In this document: piece by piece, positions 24,678 through 34,187 of the stretch
Layout of the letters: every line of letters starts with the position of its first letter
How positions within the stretch are numbered: the stretch's first letter is position 1
DNA from: JAJCYX01 sp965243825
GTDB taxonomy: Bacteria; Chloroflexota; Dehalococcoidia; Lucifugimonadales; Lucifugimonadaceae
Direction of reading: 5' to 3'
DNA: 64,000 nt
NCBI GenBank assembly: GCA_965243825.1
Contig: CBDEVT010000001.1
Coordinates: 2,790,001 to 2,854,000, forward strand
Notes under the pieces: model-generated
The model's database searches: none
What the model saw: the letters and a program-made list of their open reading frames with translations, nothing else
What the model was told of the DNA's origin: nothing
Made by a program: the position numbers and the translations under genes

Positions 24678-26921
24678 ATGTCGCCACCATATGACCCTGC
24701 AAGGACTCCTCTGGTGCCCGCAAGTGAGTTCGGAACGCTTGAACTCGACGGGCCAGAAGAGGTCGAGGCGGGGGCCGTAAACACCTGGCACCTCGTCTAC
24801 ATCGCAGGATCTGCGGGAGTTGCTACCGGCGGCTCAATCACCATCTTCACCGAGTGCGACTCTGACTGGTCGAAGCCGCAGACAATCGACCCGTCCGGCG
24901 CCGATTTCGTCTCAGTGGACGCCCCGGACGGCGTCGTGGCGTCCGTGAATGTGATCAACCAAAACACGGTCAAGGTCGGCATTGGCTCTGGTTGGATTGC
25001 TTCAGGGGATTCGCTGCATGTTTCGCTCGGAGACCAGTCGATGGGTGGTCAAGGCACCCGCAGCCAGACCTTCTACGAACCTGTCCGCTATTTTCTCTGC
25101 GAAGTGGACACAGACGGCGCCGGTACAGGCGGTGTACTGGAGACCCGACCATCGGTGCGGATCGCCGGTGGAGACATAGCGGCTCTTGAAATTGTTGCTC
25201 CACCAGATGCCGATACCTCGTCGGAGTTTTCGATCCATGTCAAGGCCTCCGATGCGTGGGGCAATCCGGCACAGAGCTTCAACGGCGTGGTGAGTCTGCA
25301 GGCCACTGGTATCGCACTGCCTGTGGATGCAGTGGAGTTCAACAGGAACGAGACAGGTACTGTCGAAGTGCCCGGCTGCCGTGTGACCGAACCCAGCACG
25401 CTTCGAATCTCTGCGAAACACGAACGCTCCGGTATCAACGGCGTCTCAAACCCGCTCACCGCAACCGAAAAGCCCGCCGTTGATCGCCTCTTCTGGGGGG
25501 ATCCGCATTCCGGGCAGGTTGCCGATGCACACAAGATTGCCGACTACTACAGGCATGCCAGGGATGTGGCACAACTAGATTTCGCCGGGTTCCAGCGCAA
25601 TGACAGTGGCCATTCAACGGCCGCTTATCTGATTCAGCAACAGCAGGAGGAGGCGTTCCACGAGCCGGGTCGATTCGTACCTCTGCCGGGCTTCGAGTGG
25701 TCGGCTCACCTTGAGTGGGGTGGGCATCACAATGTCTACTTCCGCCGCTTCGGACAACCCATGAAGCGGTGGAATGGTGCTAGCAGGCTCGGCGAAGAGG
25801 GAGAGACCGACCTGCCACACGTCAGGGACCTCCACAACTACTACCGCGGTACAGACACGGTTATCACGCCGCATGTCGGTGGTCAGCATGCTGACCTGCA
25901 ATGGCATGACCCCGAACTAGAACCGGCACTTGAGGTCGTCTCGACGCACGGCACGTTCGAGTGGTTTCTGCGTGAGTCGATCGAGCGCGGGTACCGCATG
26001 GGTTTCGTCGGAGGAAACGACTGCCACACGGGCCGGCCGGGCGATGACCGGCCCGGGCACCAGCAGAGGCGCTACGCCAAAGGCGGGCTCACAGGCATCT
26101 ATGCGAGCGAACTGTCCCTTGAGGCCGTCCTGGATGCGATCAAGCGTCGGCGTTGCTACGCGACAACTGGTACGCGGATCAGGGCGGATTCGCGGGTCGG
26201 CGATCGTGTGATGGGTGAGGAGTTTTCGACTGATAAGAATCCAGAGATCGAAATCGAGGCTTCAGGCACTTCCCCAATTGAGCGGATTGACGTCTACCGC
26301 GGACTTGACCTCATTCATTCAGAACAGGTATTTCCACAGAGATCTGCAAAATGGCTCAGGGTGATGTGGACTGGTGCCAGCAGGATGTCCAGCTACTCGG
26401 GCATCGTCTGGGATGGTGTAATTCGGCTGGACGGCACCGGGTTCGGCGATGTGAAGGAGCTACGCTTCGACAGTCCACGGTCTACATGGCGGCAAGTTGA
26501 TGACAACACAATCGAGTTCCACTCGTGGACCTGTGGCTACACAAGCGGTCTCGAGATTGAGCTGGAGAAGCCGGCTGAGGCCGAAATAACGGTTGCGTTC
26601 GAGTCGTCACTCATCATCGGTGAGAAGTTCGGCATGCACGGTGAGGTCGGCCCGCGTCGCATGGCGCTTTCTGAAGCCGATTCGGGGTCGATGAAGTTCA
26701 GGTTCAATGAACTTGGCGAAGAGCCAATCTCTATCGAGATGGGCCACGTCGATCGACGAGTGTTAGTTGAGCGCTGCCCGGAACCCGGCAGATTGGATGC
26801 CTCGATCAGCGTCACTGACGAATCACCTAATCCTGGCTACAACCCGTACTGGGCCCGCATCACGCAAGTTGACCAAGAAGTGGCCTGGCTCAGTCCGATC
26901 TTCGTCGACTACCTTGGATAG
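24678..26921 (+). CDS. DUF3604 / PHP-like metallohydrolase with N-terminal Ig-like domains
   Basis: A 747-residue protein of unknown substrate. Residues 1-265 are beta-rich and Ig-like. From about residue 270 the DUF3604 domain shows PHP-type metal ligands: LFWGDPHSGQ, GGHHNVYFR, VITPHVGGQHAD, VVSTHGTFEWF, and GFVGGNDCHTGRPG, then LTGIYASELSLEAVLDAIKRRRCYATTGTRI. No signal peptide is visible. Other bacteria annotate this family as an uncharacterised hydrolase found near sulfatases and amidohydrolases. The AAAGGAAAA ribosome-binding site precedes the ATG. It lies downstream of SelA-like copy 3. Confidence 0.8.
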   Translation: MSPPYDPARTPLVPASEFGTLELDGPEEVEAGAVNTWHLVYIAGSAGVATGGSITIFTECDSDWSKPQTIDPSGADFVSVDAPDGVVASVNVINQNTVKVGIGSGWIASGDSLHVSLGDQSMGGQGTRSQTFYEPVRYFLCEVDTDGAGTGGVLETRPSVRIAGGDIAALEIVAPPDADTSSEFSIHVKASDAWGNPAQSFNGVVSLQATGIALPVDAVEFNRNETGTVEVPGCRVTEPSTLRISAKHERSGINGVSNPLTATEKPAVDRLFWGDPHSGQVADAHKIADYYRHARDVAQLDFAGFQRNDSGHSTAAYLIQQQQEEAFHEPGRFVPLPGFEWSAHLEWGGHHNVYFRRFGQPMKRWNGASRLGEEGETDLPHVRDLHNYYRGTDTVITPHVGGQHADLQWHDPELEPALEVVSTHGTFEWFLRESIERGYRMGFVGGNDCHTGRPGDDRPGHQQRRYAKGGLTGIYASELSLEAVLDAIKRRRCYATTGTRIRADSRVGDRVMGEEFSTDKNPEIEIEASGTSPIERIDVYRGLDLIHSEQVFPQRSAKWLRVMWTGASRMSSYSGIVWDGVIRLDGTGFGDVKELRFDSPRSTWRQVDDNTIEFHSWTCGYTSGLEIELEKPAEAEITVAFESSLIIGEKFGMHGEVGPRRMALSEADSGSMKFRFNELGEEPISIEMGHVDRRVLVERCPEPGRLDASISVTDESPNPGYNPYWARITQVDQEVAWLSPIFVDYLG

Positions 26922-27017
26922 TTGAACCAGGTATCACTTCGACTATCCACGGAATACTTCCACGGGACCTTGTTTAGCAAGTGGTCTGGTTGGCGAGCGA
27001 AGACTGCTCAGAGTTCT

Positions 27018-27434
27018 CTAACTAGAGGCACGCGACCAGCGCGCAACCATCCGAGTGAAAGCTCTTGCGATTGTTCTAGTACCGATCGGCAGGCTACTGA
27101 TCACTGACTCGATTGGTTTGTAGGCGCGTGGCGGCATGAAAAAATCAGATCGGAAACCGTATCTTGCTCTGATCGATATAAAGTACGTTCGCCAGGTAAC
27201 TCTGTTTCCTATCTGATCTGCGGCGAGCTGAGTGAAGTATCCAACCAGCATCGCAAGTAGCCAGCTTGGGGACGCAACGAACGCGTAGACCAGCGTCCCG
27301 ACGATCAGGTACTCCCATCCGTGCAGCAGGTAAAACGTGTAGCTGTTATTACGCTTGACGTACCTGACGTAGTAGTCGAGTAGATGGTCGATGTCGGGTA
27401 GTACACCGGCGGCCAACGCAACTGGTAACGCCAC
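27018..27434 (-). CDS. YdjM/DUF457-family membrane protein, N-terminus uncertain
   Basis: At least 138 residues of a small membrane protein of the YdjM-like metal-dependent hydrolase family. GVLPDIDHLLDYYVR (conserved PDIDH) is followed by FYLLHGWEYLIVGTLVY and two further hydrophobic helices. The frame stays open 90 bases upstream of the GTG at 27434 and encodes a matching N-terminal helix (TRHIVISGTAGGALWAG). The in-frame TAA at 27522-27524 is reached without any ATG, GTG or TTG. A TTG at 27511 with AAAGGG upstream lies in a different frame, so a one-base frameshift or a non-standard start is possible. Confidence 0.6.
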   Translation of the reverse strand: MALPVALAAGVLPDIDHLLDYYVRYVKRNNSYTFYLLHGWEYLIVGTLVYAFVASPSWLLAMLVGYFTQLAADQIGNRVTWRTYFISIRARYGFRSDFFMPPRAYKPIESVISSLPIGTRTIARAFTRMVARWSRASS

Positions 27435-28007
27435 AGGGTTGCCTGTACCCGCCCACAGGGCACCACCGGCCGTGCCTGAGATAACGATGTGTCGCGTTGG
27501 TGAGATCTCAAGTTCCCTTTCTTATTGATTACAGTTCCTGGATTATTAACTCACCGAAGCCCGCCGATAAGGCCGTTTCAGCCATAATCGATTGGCACAG
27601 TTTCACATTCGCGATCTGTCGTCTGGCAGTGAAATAAGCTGTTAACAGCCATGGCATGTGATCGACAACCTTGCGCTATCGCCAAGTATTAACTCACCTC
27701 GAATCCGGAAATGTGTTTCTTGAAGATTCCGGACTCGTCAGGTCACATAGGATTTCTGTGAGCCGGTTGGATTTTTAGAAAACGTTTAATGAAAAGCCAA
27801 CGGGTAACGCAGGCTGTGGACACGGGCTGCTAATTCCGAGATCGGTTCGTGCAAGACGCTCAGGCTGCTTCGCCATAAAGGTGAGAGGTGCTTGAGTGAC
27901 AACTCAGACTCGCCGAAGCTGAAGTGACGATTGTCGTTCAATTCGATAAGGTCGAGCGCTGAATCCAGGACGCCTTCGCGGCGGGCACATCATAGAAAGG
28001 GCATCCA
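27435..28007. other. Long intergenic region
   Basis: About 570 bases with no supported gene beyond the probable N-terminal extension of the YdjM-like frame (27435-27521). It contains a perfect 12-base palindrome (27638-27649, GCTGTTAACAGC) and a 12-base direct repeat TATTAACTCACC (27544-27555 and 27687-27698). These may be regulatory, but no family of sites is recognised. Confidence 0.5.
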
Positions 28008-29603
28008 GTGGTCGATCTCGCCATCACGAACGGCCGGATCATCGACGGGACCGGTAGCGCATTTTTTCGAGGTACCGTTCTTGTTGATGAGAACACGCTC
28101 ACCATCCGCCGAGGTGAAGGCGCACTCGATGGGGTTGAAGCGAAACGATTGATCGATGCTGAGGACCGCGTGGTCTGCCCGGGATTTGTCGACCTGCATT
28201 CCCATGCCGGGTTAACAATTCTTGGAGAGCCTCATCACGATCCTAAGGTACGCCAGGGAGTGACGACCGAACTGATTGGTATTGATGGCATCTCCCATGC
28301 TCCGTTCAAGTCGAAAGAGGAGCTGGAGAGGTATATCTGGCTGGATTCCGGTCTCAACGGATACCCACCAGAGGCTGACTGGCTGACCACGCAGCAACTG
28401 CTACATAAGTACGACGACAAGGTCGCTGTCAACATTGCCTACATCCTTGGGAACAGCCCTGTACGCATCTGGTCAGTTGGTTGGAACCAACGCCCCGCCA
28501 CGAATGCCGAGATCGCAGATATGCAGGCAGTTATCCGGGAATCTATGGAGGAAGGTGCCTGGGGACTGAGCACTGGCCTTGACTATCCTCCCGGCGCATA
28601 CGCCGACACGGCAGAGTTGATCGCCATCTCAGAAACAGCTGCACGGATGGGCGGCTTCTACCACACTCATACACGAGCCTCACTCAAGGCCAAAGGTGTC
28701 TATGCTCCCTGGGAAGAGGCGATCGAGATCGGCCGAAAATCCGGTGTTCCAGTTCACCTCACCCACTATCGGCAACCGCGGCAAGGCGAAGGCAGTCACC
28801 ACAACTACCTGGGACTGGTTGAAGATGCACGAGATGAAGGGCTGGATGTCACCTTCGATTGCTACACCTACCCTTACTCCGGGACTACGGTAGCCATTCA
28901 TATCCCGTTCTGGGCGAAGGACGGAGGGCCTGAGCGGTTAATGGCCGCGCTCAGAGATCCTGATGATCGCAAAAAGCTTGCTAAAGACCTGAATTCCCGC
29001 TCTGATGCCCAGGACATCTGGGATCATCGTTGGTTGACGAACTTCACCCAGTCTCAGAATCGTCAGTACGACGGGCGCAACATCACAACCATTGCAGAGA
29101 TGCGTGACCAGGAACCAGCGGAAGCACTGATTGATTTGCTGGTCGAGGAGAACCTTGGCATATCAGAGGTAGGCACCGGCACGAACGAAGCGACGCTCCC
29201 GGCATTTGTGTCGCATCCATTTGGCATGATCGCCAGCGACGCCATCCTGTTCGGTGAGTACCCGAATCCACGCACTTACGGGTGCTTTCCGGTCGTGCTT
29301 GCCGAGTTCGTTCGGGCTGAGAAGCACCTGAAGCTGCCCGAGGCGATCAGGAAGATGACCTCCTTCCCTGCACAACGTCTTGGATTGCCGGATCGCGGGG
29401 TATTGAAGGACGGCTTTCGCGCTGACGTTGTGATCTTTAATCCGGACACCGTGCGGACTGACGCCACGCGTGAAGACCCCAAACATTACCCGGTCGGAAT
29501 CGACTATGTGATTGTCAACGGTCAGGTCGTGATCGATAACGGCGAGAACACAGGGGCGACTCCAGGTCGTGCCCTCAGACGTGGACACCCATCGACAATC
29601 TAG
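28008..29603 (+). CDS. N-acyl-D-amino-acid deacylase (D-aminoacylase family)
   Basis: A 531-residue amidohydrolase-superfamily enzyme that releases D-amino acids from N-acyl-D-amino acids. It has AITNGRIIDGTG, the metal HxH in GFVDLHSHAGL, the WGLSTGLDYPPGAYADTAEL segment typical of D-aminoacylases, FYHTHTR, VHLTHYRQP, and a late SDAILFG with the aspartate ligand. The start is GTG with AAGGG upstream. Its stop codon overlaps the stop of the convergent threonine aldolase gene. Related enzymes act on N-acyl-D-glutamate, D-aspartate or neutral residues; the sequence does not say which. Confidence 0.88.
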   Translation: MVDLAITNGRIIDGTGSAFFRGTVLVDENTLTIRRGEGALDGVEAKRLIDAEDRVVCPGFVDLHSHAGLTILGEPHHDPKVRQGVTTELIGIDGISHAPFKSKEELERYIWLDSGLNGYPPEADWLTTQQLLHKYDDKVAVNIAYILGNSPVRIWSVGWNQRPATNAEIADMQAVIRESMEEGAWGLSTGLDYPPGAYADTAELIAISETAARMGGFYHTHTRASLKAKGVYAPWEEAIEIGRKSGVPVHLTHYRQPRQGEGSHHNYLGLVEDARDEGLDVTFDCYTYPYSGTTVAIHIPFWAKDGGPERLMAALRDPDDRKKLAKDLNSRSDAQDIWDHRWLTNFTQSQNRQYDGRNITTIAEMRDQEPAEALIDLLVEENLGISEVGTGTNEATLPAFVSHPFGMIASDAILFGEYPNPRTYGCFPVVLAEFVRAEKHLKLPEAIRKMTSFPAQRLGLPDRGVLKDGFRADVVIFNPDTVRTDATREDPKHYPVGIDYVIVNGQVVIDNGENTGATPGRALRRGHPSTI

Positions 29604-30724
29604 TTTGACGTGCGTGCCCGATCGAATGCATTAACAATATCCTCGTTTGTACGGCGCAGCACTGTCGGGTTCACATGTAGTAGCGGGACTGGCCATTCTG
29701 GATTTGGAATCATGATGTATATCCCCTGGTTGGCAAGTCTATTTGCGAAGGTTTCGGCATCAATCGCCGGGTCAAGGTCGAGTTCGAAGATGTTGGAGCC
29801 GTGTTCAAAGCTTCGGACTGTTATTCCGTCTAGCCGGTCTACTGCGCTAAATAGCTCCTGAGCCTTTAGAAAAGCCTGCTTGAACCTGGATTCAAATCCA
29901 TCAATCCCTGCGTGGGACAGTGATGCAGCAAGATAACCCGATGGCAGTCCCCCACCGAACAACCGCCGATCGTGAAACATACCTTCGATCAGGCTGCTGT
30001 CTCCCGCCAGGATCGCACCGAACGGAGATCCAAAGTACTTCCAGGTGGACACGTATACGCTGTCGAACAGGCCTGCGTACGTTTTGACATCAATCCCGGT
30101 GGCTGCAGACATCATGTAGAGACGCGCTCCGTCAAGGTGCACGGGTATCTCTTCTCGACGGCACAACTCGGCTATCGATCTCATCTCTTCAAGCGGAACA
30201 ACCTGACCTGCCTGCCGCCTTACCGGTGATTCAACGGACACAGCCCCAACGGGGTTTAGCACCCGTCCGCTTACGGATCTCTCCAGAGCCTGTCGTAGTT
30301 CGTCCGTGGTAAAAACCGGGCTGTTGTGACCAAGCGGCACGGCGTTAAGACCACTGAGCCTTGCAAGGGCGTCACCTTCGTCCTGGTAGATGTGGCTCTG
30401 CTCTTGCAGGATCACTCGAGCCTTTGTCCCAGCATGGCGGCGCAATGCGAGATGGTTCGCTAATGTGCCCGTCGGCATCCAGATGGCTGCCTCTTTCCCA
30501 AGTTCATCGGCCATTCGCTTCTCGAATGCCTCGACGCTACCCCCGATAGAGTAGGTGTCGGACTGGAGTTGACCAGACTCAAGAAGCTCACCAAGTTTCT
30601 TGACTGTCGATTCGGGACGTTGAGGTTCGCCGTCACCGACAAACACAACAGCCTCCGGATCCCTGATCAGATCGGCCCGGCTGGCTGGCGAAGTTCCTGT
30701 GTGTGAATCTTTCGATTGCGGCAT
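29600..30724 (-). CDS. Threonine aldolase family PLP enzyme
   Basis: A 374-residue fold-type I PLP enzyme of the beta-eliminating lyase/threonine aldolase family, which splits L-threonine or related beta-hydroxy amino acids to glycine and an aldehyde. The PLP aspartate is in IPVHLDGARLYMMSAATG and the lysine in YVSTWKYFGSPFGAIL. The N-terminal region has the MPTGTLANHLALRRHAG glycine loop. The length is slightly above the usual 340-350. It converges with the D-aminoacylase, with overlapping stop codons. A D-specific member is also possible, which would fit the D-amino-acid context. Confidence 0.82.
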   Translation of the reverse strand: MPQSKDSHTGTSPASRADLIRDPEAVVFVGDGEPQRPESTVKKLGELLESGQLQSDTYSIGGSVEAFEKRMADELGKEAAIWMPTGTLANHLALRRHAGTKARVILQEQSHIYQDEGDALARLSGLNAVPLGHNSPVFTTDELRQALERSVSGRVLNPVGAVSVESPVRRQAGQVVPLEEMRSIAELCRREEIPVHLDGARLYMMSAATGIDVKTYAGLFDSVYVSTWKYFGSPFGAILAGDSSLIEGMFHDRRLFGGGLPSGYLAASLSHAGIDGFESRFKQAFLKAQELFSAVDRLDGITVRSFEHGSNIFELDLDPAIDAETFANRLANQGIYIMIPNPEWPVPLLHVNPTVLRRTNEDIVNAFDRARTSN

Positions 30725-30814
30725 TATTGTCTCCGGCAGTCTGGTGCCCGGTCGTCGACTTGCACTCAGGTTCAGCAGGTCAAAAGTGTTGCTGCTAGCT
30801 GAATATCAAGAAGT

Positions 30815-32806
30815 TCAGACGGCTTTAACCGCGGTCGCTCGGCCTGCCTGATCGAGGGCGTAGTCGTACCGCTCCATAGCGTTGTTTACAACAAGTTCTA
30901 AGTCAGATTCCAATACGAATCTGTCTCGAATCAACCACCCCACCTCTTCCCGTACCAATCTCTCGTACTCGTCCCTGCTTTCGTATCTTTCCTCAATCGA
31001 AGGCCGTGGATCAGTACGTTGTTCACGATCGCGCTCGGTCGCCGAAAACCATCGGGTGAAACCCTGCATCGGGATCTGCTGATCTGGAGAACCGGTTTCG
31101 TTTGCGCGCGTATTCCATCCGGCATGTGTTGCTACCGGTACCGATATGTCCGGCAACCGTATCCCGCCGAGCTCGTTGCCATCGGCATCAACACTTGAGA
31201 CCAGGCAGGCATACGCCTTACCTTCAACAGGAGGGTATGTACCTACACCCTCCTGCGCTCGCTGCCCAAGGTCAATTGTCCGGATGACCCATAGTTTTTG
31301 AGGGTTTGGCACAGCCTGGTCGGGCAGATGATTGAACGTTTCTAGAACCTCCTGGCGTGTGATCGCAGTGCCATCAGCAATATTTGGGTACATGCTGCCT
31401 GGAGGTTCTGTGTCGTTCGCAACCCAGTCGACAAGATTCACCAGCGCGGCGCGAAGCAACGGGGAATAATCGACGACACCAAACGGGTGAGCGCCAAGGG
31501 CACCTTCAGGTGCGCCTTCGGCTGTCTGCGGCAAGGTGCCTGGGCCGTGTTGCGTACCCGCGAAGTGGTAAACACGTGTGCCTGGGTCCAGTTCGATGTC
31601 GATCGTTCCAAGTGGATCGGTAGTCATCAGTGAGCAATCACCCCGCCAGTACTCGGCAGAGCTGTTCGTGTACACGATCTTCGGAACGGCACCTTCCTTG
31701 TGCAGGCGTGCAAGCAATCCATCACGCCGCCCACTCAGCGGGTCGTCCCGCTCAGCGTCTGCGAATGGGAACATGTGGCCCCAGCTCGGATAGGACTGAT
31801 TGGAAGGCTGCGCGTAGCGGTTATTAAAAGATCCCATGCGGGCTCCCGCAACATGCGGAAGCAACCCGTCATAGGCGGTCTGGCCGTTTTCGTCGACGTT
31901 TAGTCCAAGGTGCAGGAAGTGCCGAATAAATCGACCTGTCTGTGAGACGCCGTAGCCGATCACATTGTCGATCCTCCCGAGTCCGAGCGAGAACTGATCA
32001 CTCTCGTTCCGGAGGAATGTAGCGACGTCCCGAAAAGCGATTAGCCCGGCGCCGGCAACCGGGGCATCGTCAGTCCGGTAGAGGACCTGGTAGTACTTGC
32101 CGGGCTCGAAGCCTTCTTCGAGGTAGATGTGTTCGTTGCTCGGTTCAACTCCACCTGGCGACTCTTTCGCGAACCGCCAACGGTCGCGAGGCACCAGTTC
32201 CACTTCGCCGTCTTCGTAGTCTTTAACAAGAAGGCTTGCTTCGGGATCATTAAGGTCGGATGCTCTGAGCGGCTTATGGATCCGGTCTGCCAACAACCAT
32301 GTGCGAGCGCGTTGATATGGACGGATCTCAACAACAGCCTGCCCAGGATCGATTTCACCGCTTATGTTGGCCAGCGGTGCGTCAAGGCCCATGAGAATGT
32401 CGTCCTTGAACACATCCCATTGCCAGCCTATCGAGGCGATGCTGTACCCGCGCTCAAACAGGAATCCGTCTCCTGGTGGAGGGCTGTTAGAGGCATCGGC
32501 ACCGGTCATGTTGAGCGTGTCGATGATCCGCCGGCGTCCCCGATTGGGCAATTCAATCAGTAACGTGTGTGATCCTAGCTCCGGATCGACGGGCCGCGTG
32601 ATCGAAAAGTCGGCCTTGAACTGGACTAATCCGTTTTCGTCACGGTCTACAAGGCCAAGGTCAACAATCTCACGGTTAGCTGGTGCACCAGGGTCGACTC
32701 CAAAGGTGAGAATCCCATCAATCTGCTCATACGGGCCGACGTCGCTGAATGAGGTGCCACCGGCATAAGGAATCCGACGTGTTTGCTCGAAATTGATCAC
32801 ACTCAT
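30815..32806 (-). CDS. Large alpha/beta hydrolase domain protein (Abhydrolase_10 type)
   Basis: A 663-residue protein of the long alpha/beta-hydrolase family seen in environmental bacteria. Features are a beta-rich N-terminal third (RIPYAGGTSFSDVGPYEQ, LLIELPNRGRRR), then the nucleophile elbow GYGVSQTGRFIRHFLHLGLN with a Ser between glycines, and later HFAGTQHGPGT, which may carry the catalytic His. No signal peptide is visible. The natural substrate of this family is not established; esterase activity is likely. It lies upstream of threonine aldolase on the same strand, 90 bases apart. The ATG precedes MSVINFEQT. Confidence 0.75.
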   Translation of the reverse strand: MSVINFEQTRRIPYAGGTSFSDVGPYEQIDGILTFGVDPGAPANREIVDLGLVDRDENGLVQFKADFSITRPVDPELGSHTLLIELPNRGRRRIIDTLNMTGADASNSPPPGDGFLFERGYSIASIGWQWDVFKDDILMGLDAPLANISGEIDPGQAVVEIRPYQRARTWLLADRIHKPLRASDLNDPEASLLVKDYEDGEVELVPRDRWRFAKESPGGVEPSNEHIYLEEGFEPGKYYQVLYRTDDAPVAGAGLIAFRDVATFLRNESDQFSLGLGRIDNVIGYGVSQTGRFIRHFLHLGLNVDENGQTAYDGLLPHVAGARMGSFNNRYAQPSNQSYPSWGHMFPFADAERDDPLSGRRDGLLARLHKEGAVPKIVYTNSSAEYWRGDCSLMTTDPLGTIDIELDPGTRVYHFAGTQHGPGTLPQTAEGAPEGALGAHPFGVVDYSPLLRAALVNLVDWVANDTEPPGSMYPNIADGTAITRQEVLETFNHLPDQAVPNPQKLWVIRTIDLGQRAQEGVGTYPPVEGKAYACLVSSVDADGNELGGIRLPDISVPVATHAGWNTRANETGSPDQQIPMQGFTRWFSATERDREQRTDPRPSIEERYESRDEYERLVREEVGWLIRDRFVLESDLELVVNNAMERYDYALDQAGRATAVKAV

Positions 32807-32945
32807 CGATGGTGCTCCCGCGCTCCGCCAGTTCTGCGCCCGGTCAGGAAAAACCGTCCGACATTGAAATCTACGGCGACCGTATCAGACTCCGGCGTCC
32901 AGTAAGTTGGTCACGACGAGTGGACGTGGATGCACCTTTGCCAAT

Positions 32946-34139
32946 TTACGGCTCCGGCGACTCGTAGAGCATCTCACCATCAAGTTCGATCTTGACTCGA
33001 CGCAGGTACTTATTGAGTACTTCCGGATTAGCTTCGACTCCAAGTCCGGGTGCGTCCGCCGCGATGATCATGCCGTCAGCGTCTCTACAGATTCCCGTTG
33101 GCGCAGTGGTTTCCAGAACCAAAGGCGAATCACCAGCCGGATACTCCACGAGGTCGTACTCTTCAACGCCAGCAAATACGTGGATCGACGCGGCGACAGA
33201 CAGATGTGACTTGAAGGTGTGATTGACGTACTGGATTCCAAGTTCCTGGGCTCGCCTGCAAACTCTATCTGCGGGAGTAATGCCACCGATTCGGCCGACA
33301 TCGATCTGCACGAAATCCAGGCCACCGTTTGTCATCAAGTCGTCTGCGGCTCGGTAGAAGTCGGCACCCTCACCGCCAGCTATCTTCACCGAAAGACCAG
33401 CCTTTTTAACGTTGTCGCTCAGCCTCTTGTAAGCGGCGACCTCTTCAGTGTTCAGAGGCTCTTCAAGCCAGGTGACATTGAACTCTTCAAATCTCTCAGC
33501 ACGCACAAATGCTGCATCGTCATCGGCGCCCCAGATGACTCCTGCGTCCACCATCAATCTAGCGTCGGGACCAAGTCCTTTTCGAGCGGAAGCTACCAGT
33601 GCGATGTCGTTCTCCAGCGACACTCGGCCCATAGGCCCCCAGCCAAATTTCGCTGCCTGGTAGCCGTTATTTCGTATGCTCTCGGCCACTCGTTGGGTCT
33701 CTTCCGGTGTGTCACCAAAAAGCACGCTTGCATAAGGCGTCTTGGGGAAAGATTTGTCGTATCCGAGTAGCCTGTAGACCGGCTCACCAAGGTGTTTGCC
33801 GAGTAAGTCCCAGAGCGCAATGTCCGCGCCGGCTACTGCATGGTCAAGTTGTTCTATGTCCAGGCCAAAGGTTCCGGTCTTCGCGCGGAGTCTCTTGACG
33901 TCTTCCGGGCTTTCAAGTGTTTCTCCGAGTAGTGCCTCGTTAATGTTGATGATGTTCGAGTGAGACATCGGAGCGATGTACGCAGCGATGGAAGGAAGTG
34001 GAGATGCATCACATTCGCCCCAGCCGACGAGTCCGTTATCCGCTGTTACACGAACTACAAGCGAATCCTGAGTTCCGTCGGCTACCCGTCTGATCCGCGG
34101 CAGGGCGATGTAGAACAGATCAATCGCCTCGATCTTCAT
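32946..34139 (-). CDS. Mandelate racemase/muconate lactonizing enzyme family (enolase superfamily)
   Basis: A 397-residue enolase-superfamily enzyme that abstracts a proton alpha to a carboxylate. The KxG-like lysine is in QAAKFGWGP, and the three metal carboxylates are in LMVDAGVIW, VTWLEEPL and IAGGEGAD. A His base candidate lies in QYVNHTFKSHLS. This layout fits sugar-acid dehydratases or acid racemases of the MR subgroup. The substrate is undetermined; with mannonate dehydratase and lactonase genes in the window, an aldonate or hydroxy acid is plausible. It lies 48 bases downstream of an NAD(P)-dependent oxidoreductase on the same strand, so the two are likely co-transcribed. Confidence 0.85.
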   Translation of the reverse strand: MKIEAIDLFYIALPRIRRVADGTQDSLVVRVTADNGLVGWGECDASPLPSIAAYIAPMSHSNIININEALLGETLESPEDVKRLRAKTGTFGLDIEQLDHAVAGADIALWDLLGKHLGEPVYRLLGYDKSFPKTPYASVLFGDTPEETQRVAESIRNNGYQAAKFGWGPMGRVSLENDIALVASARKGLGPDARLMVDAGVIWGADDDAAFVRAERFEEFNVTWLEEPLNTEEVAAYKRLSDNVKKAGLSVKIAGGEGADFYRAADDLMTNGGLDFVQIDVGRIGGITPADRVCRRAQELGIQYVNHTFKSHLSVAASIHVFAGVEEYDLVEYPAGDSPLVLETTAPTGICRDADGMIIAADAPGLGVEANPEVLNKYLRRVKIELDGEMLYESPEP

Positions 34140-34187
34140 TTATCAACTGCTCCCTGGGGCTGTTTGGCTCGATGATAGGACACGTTG

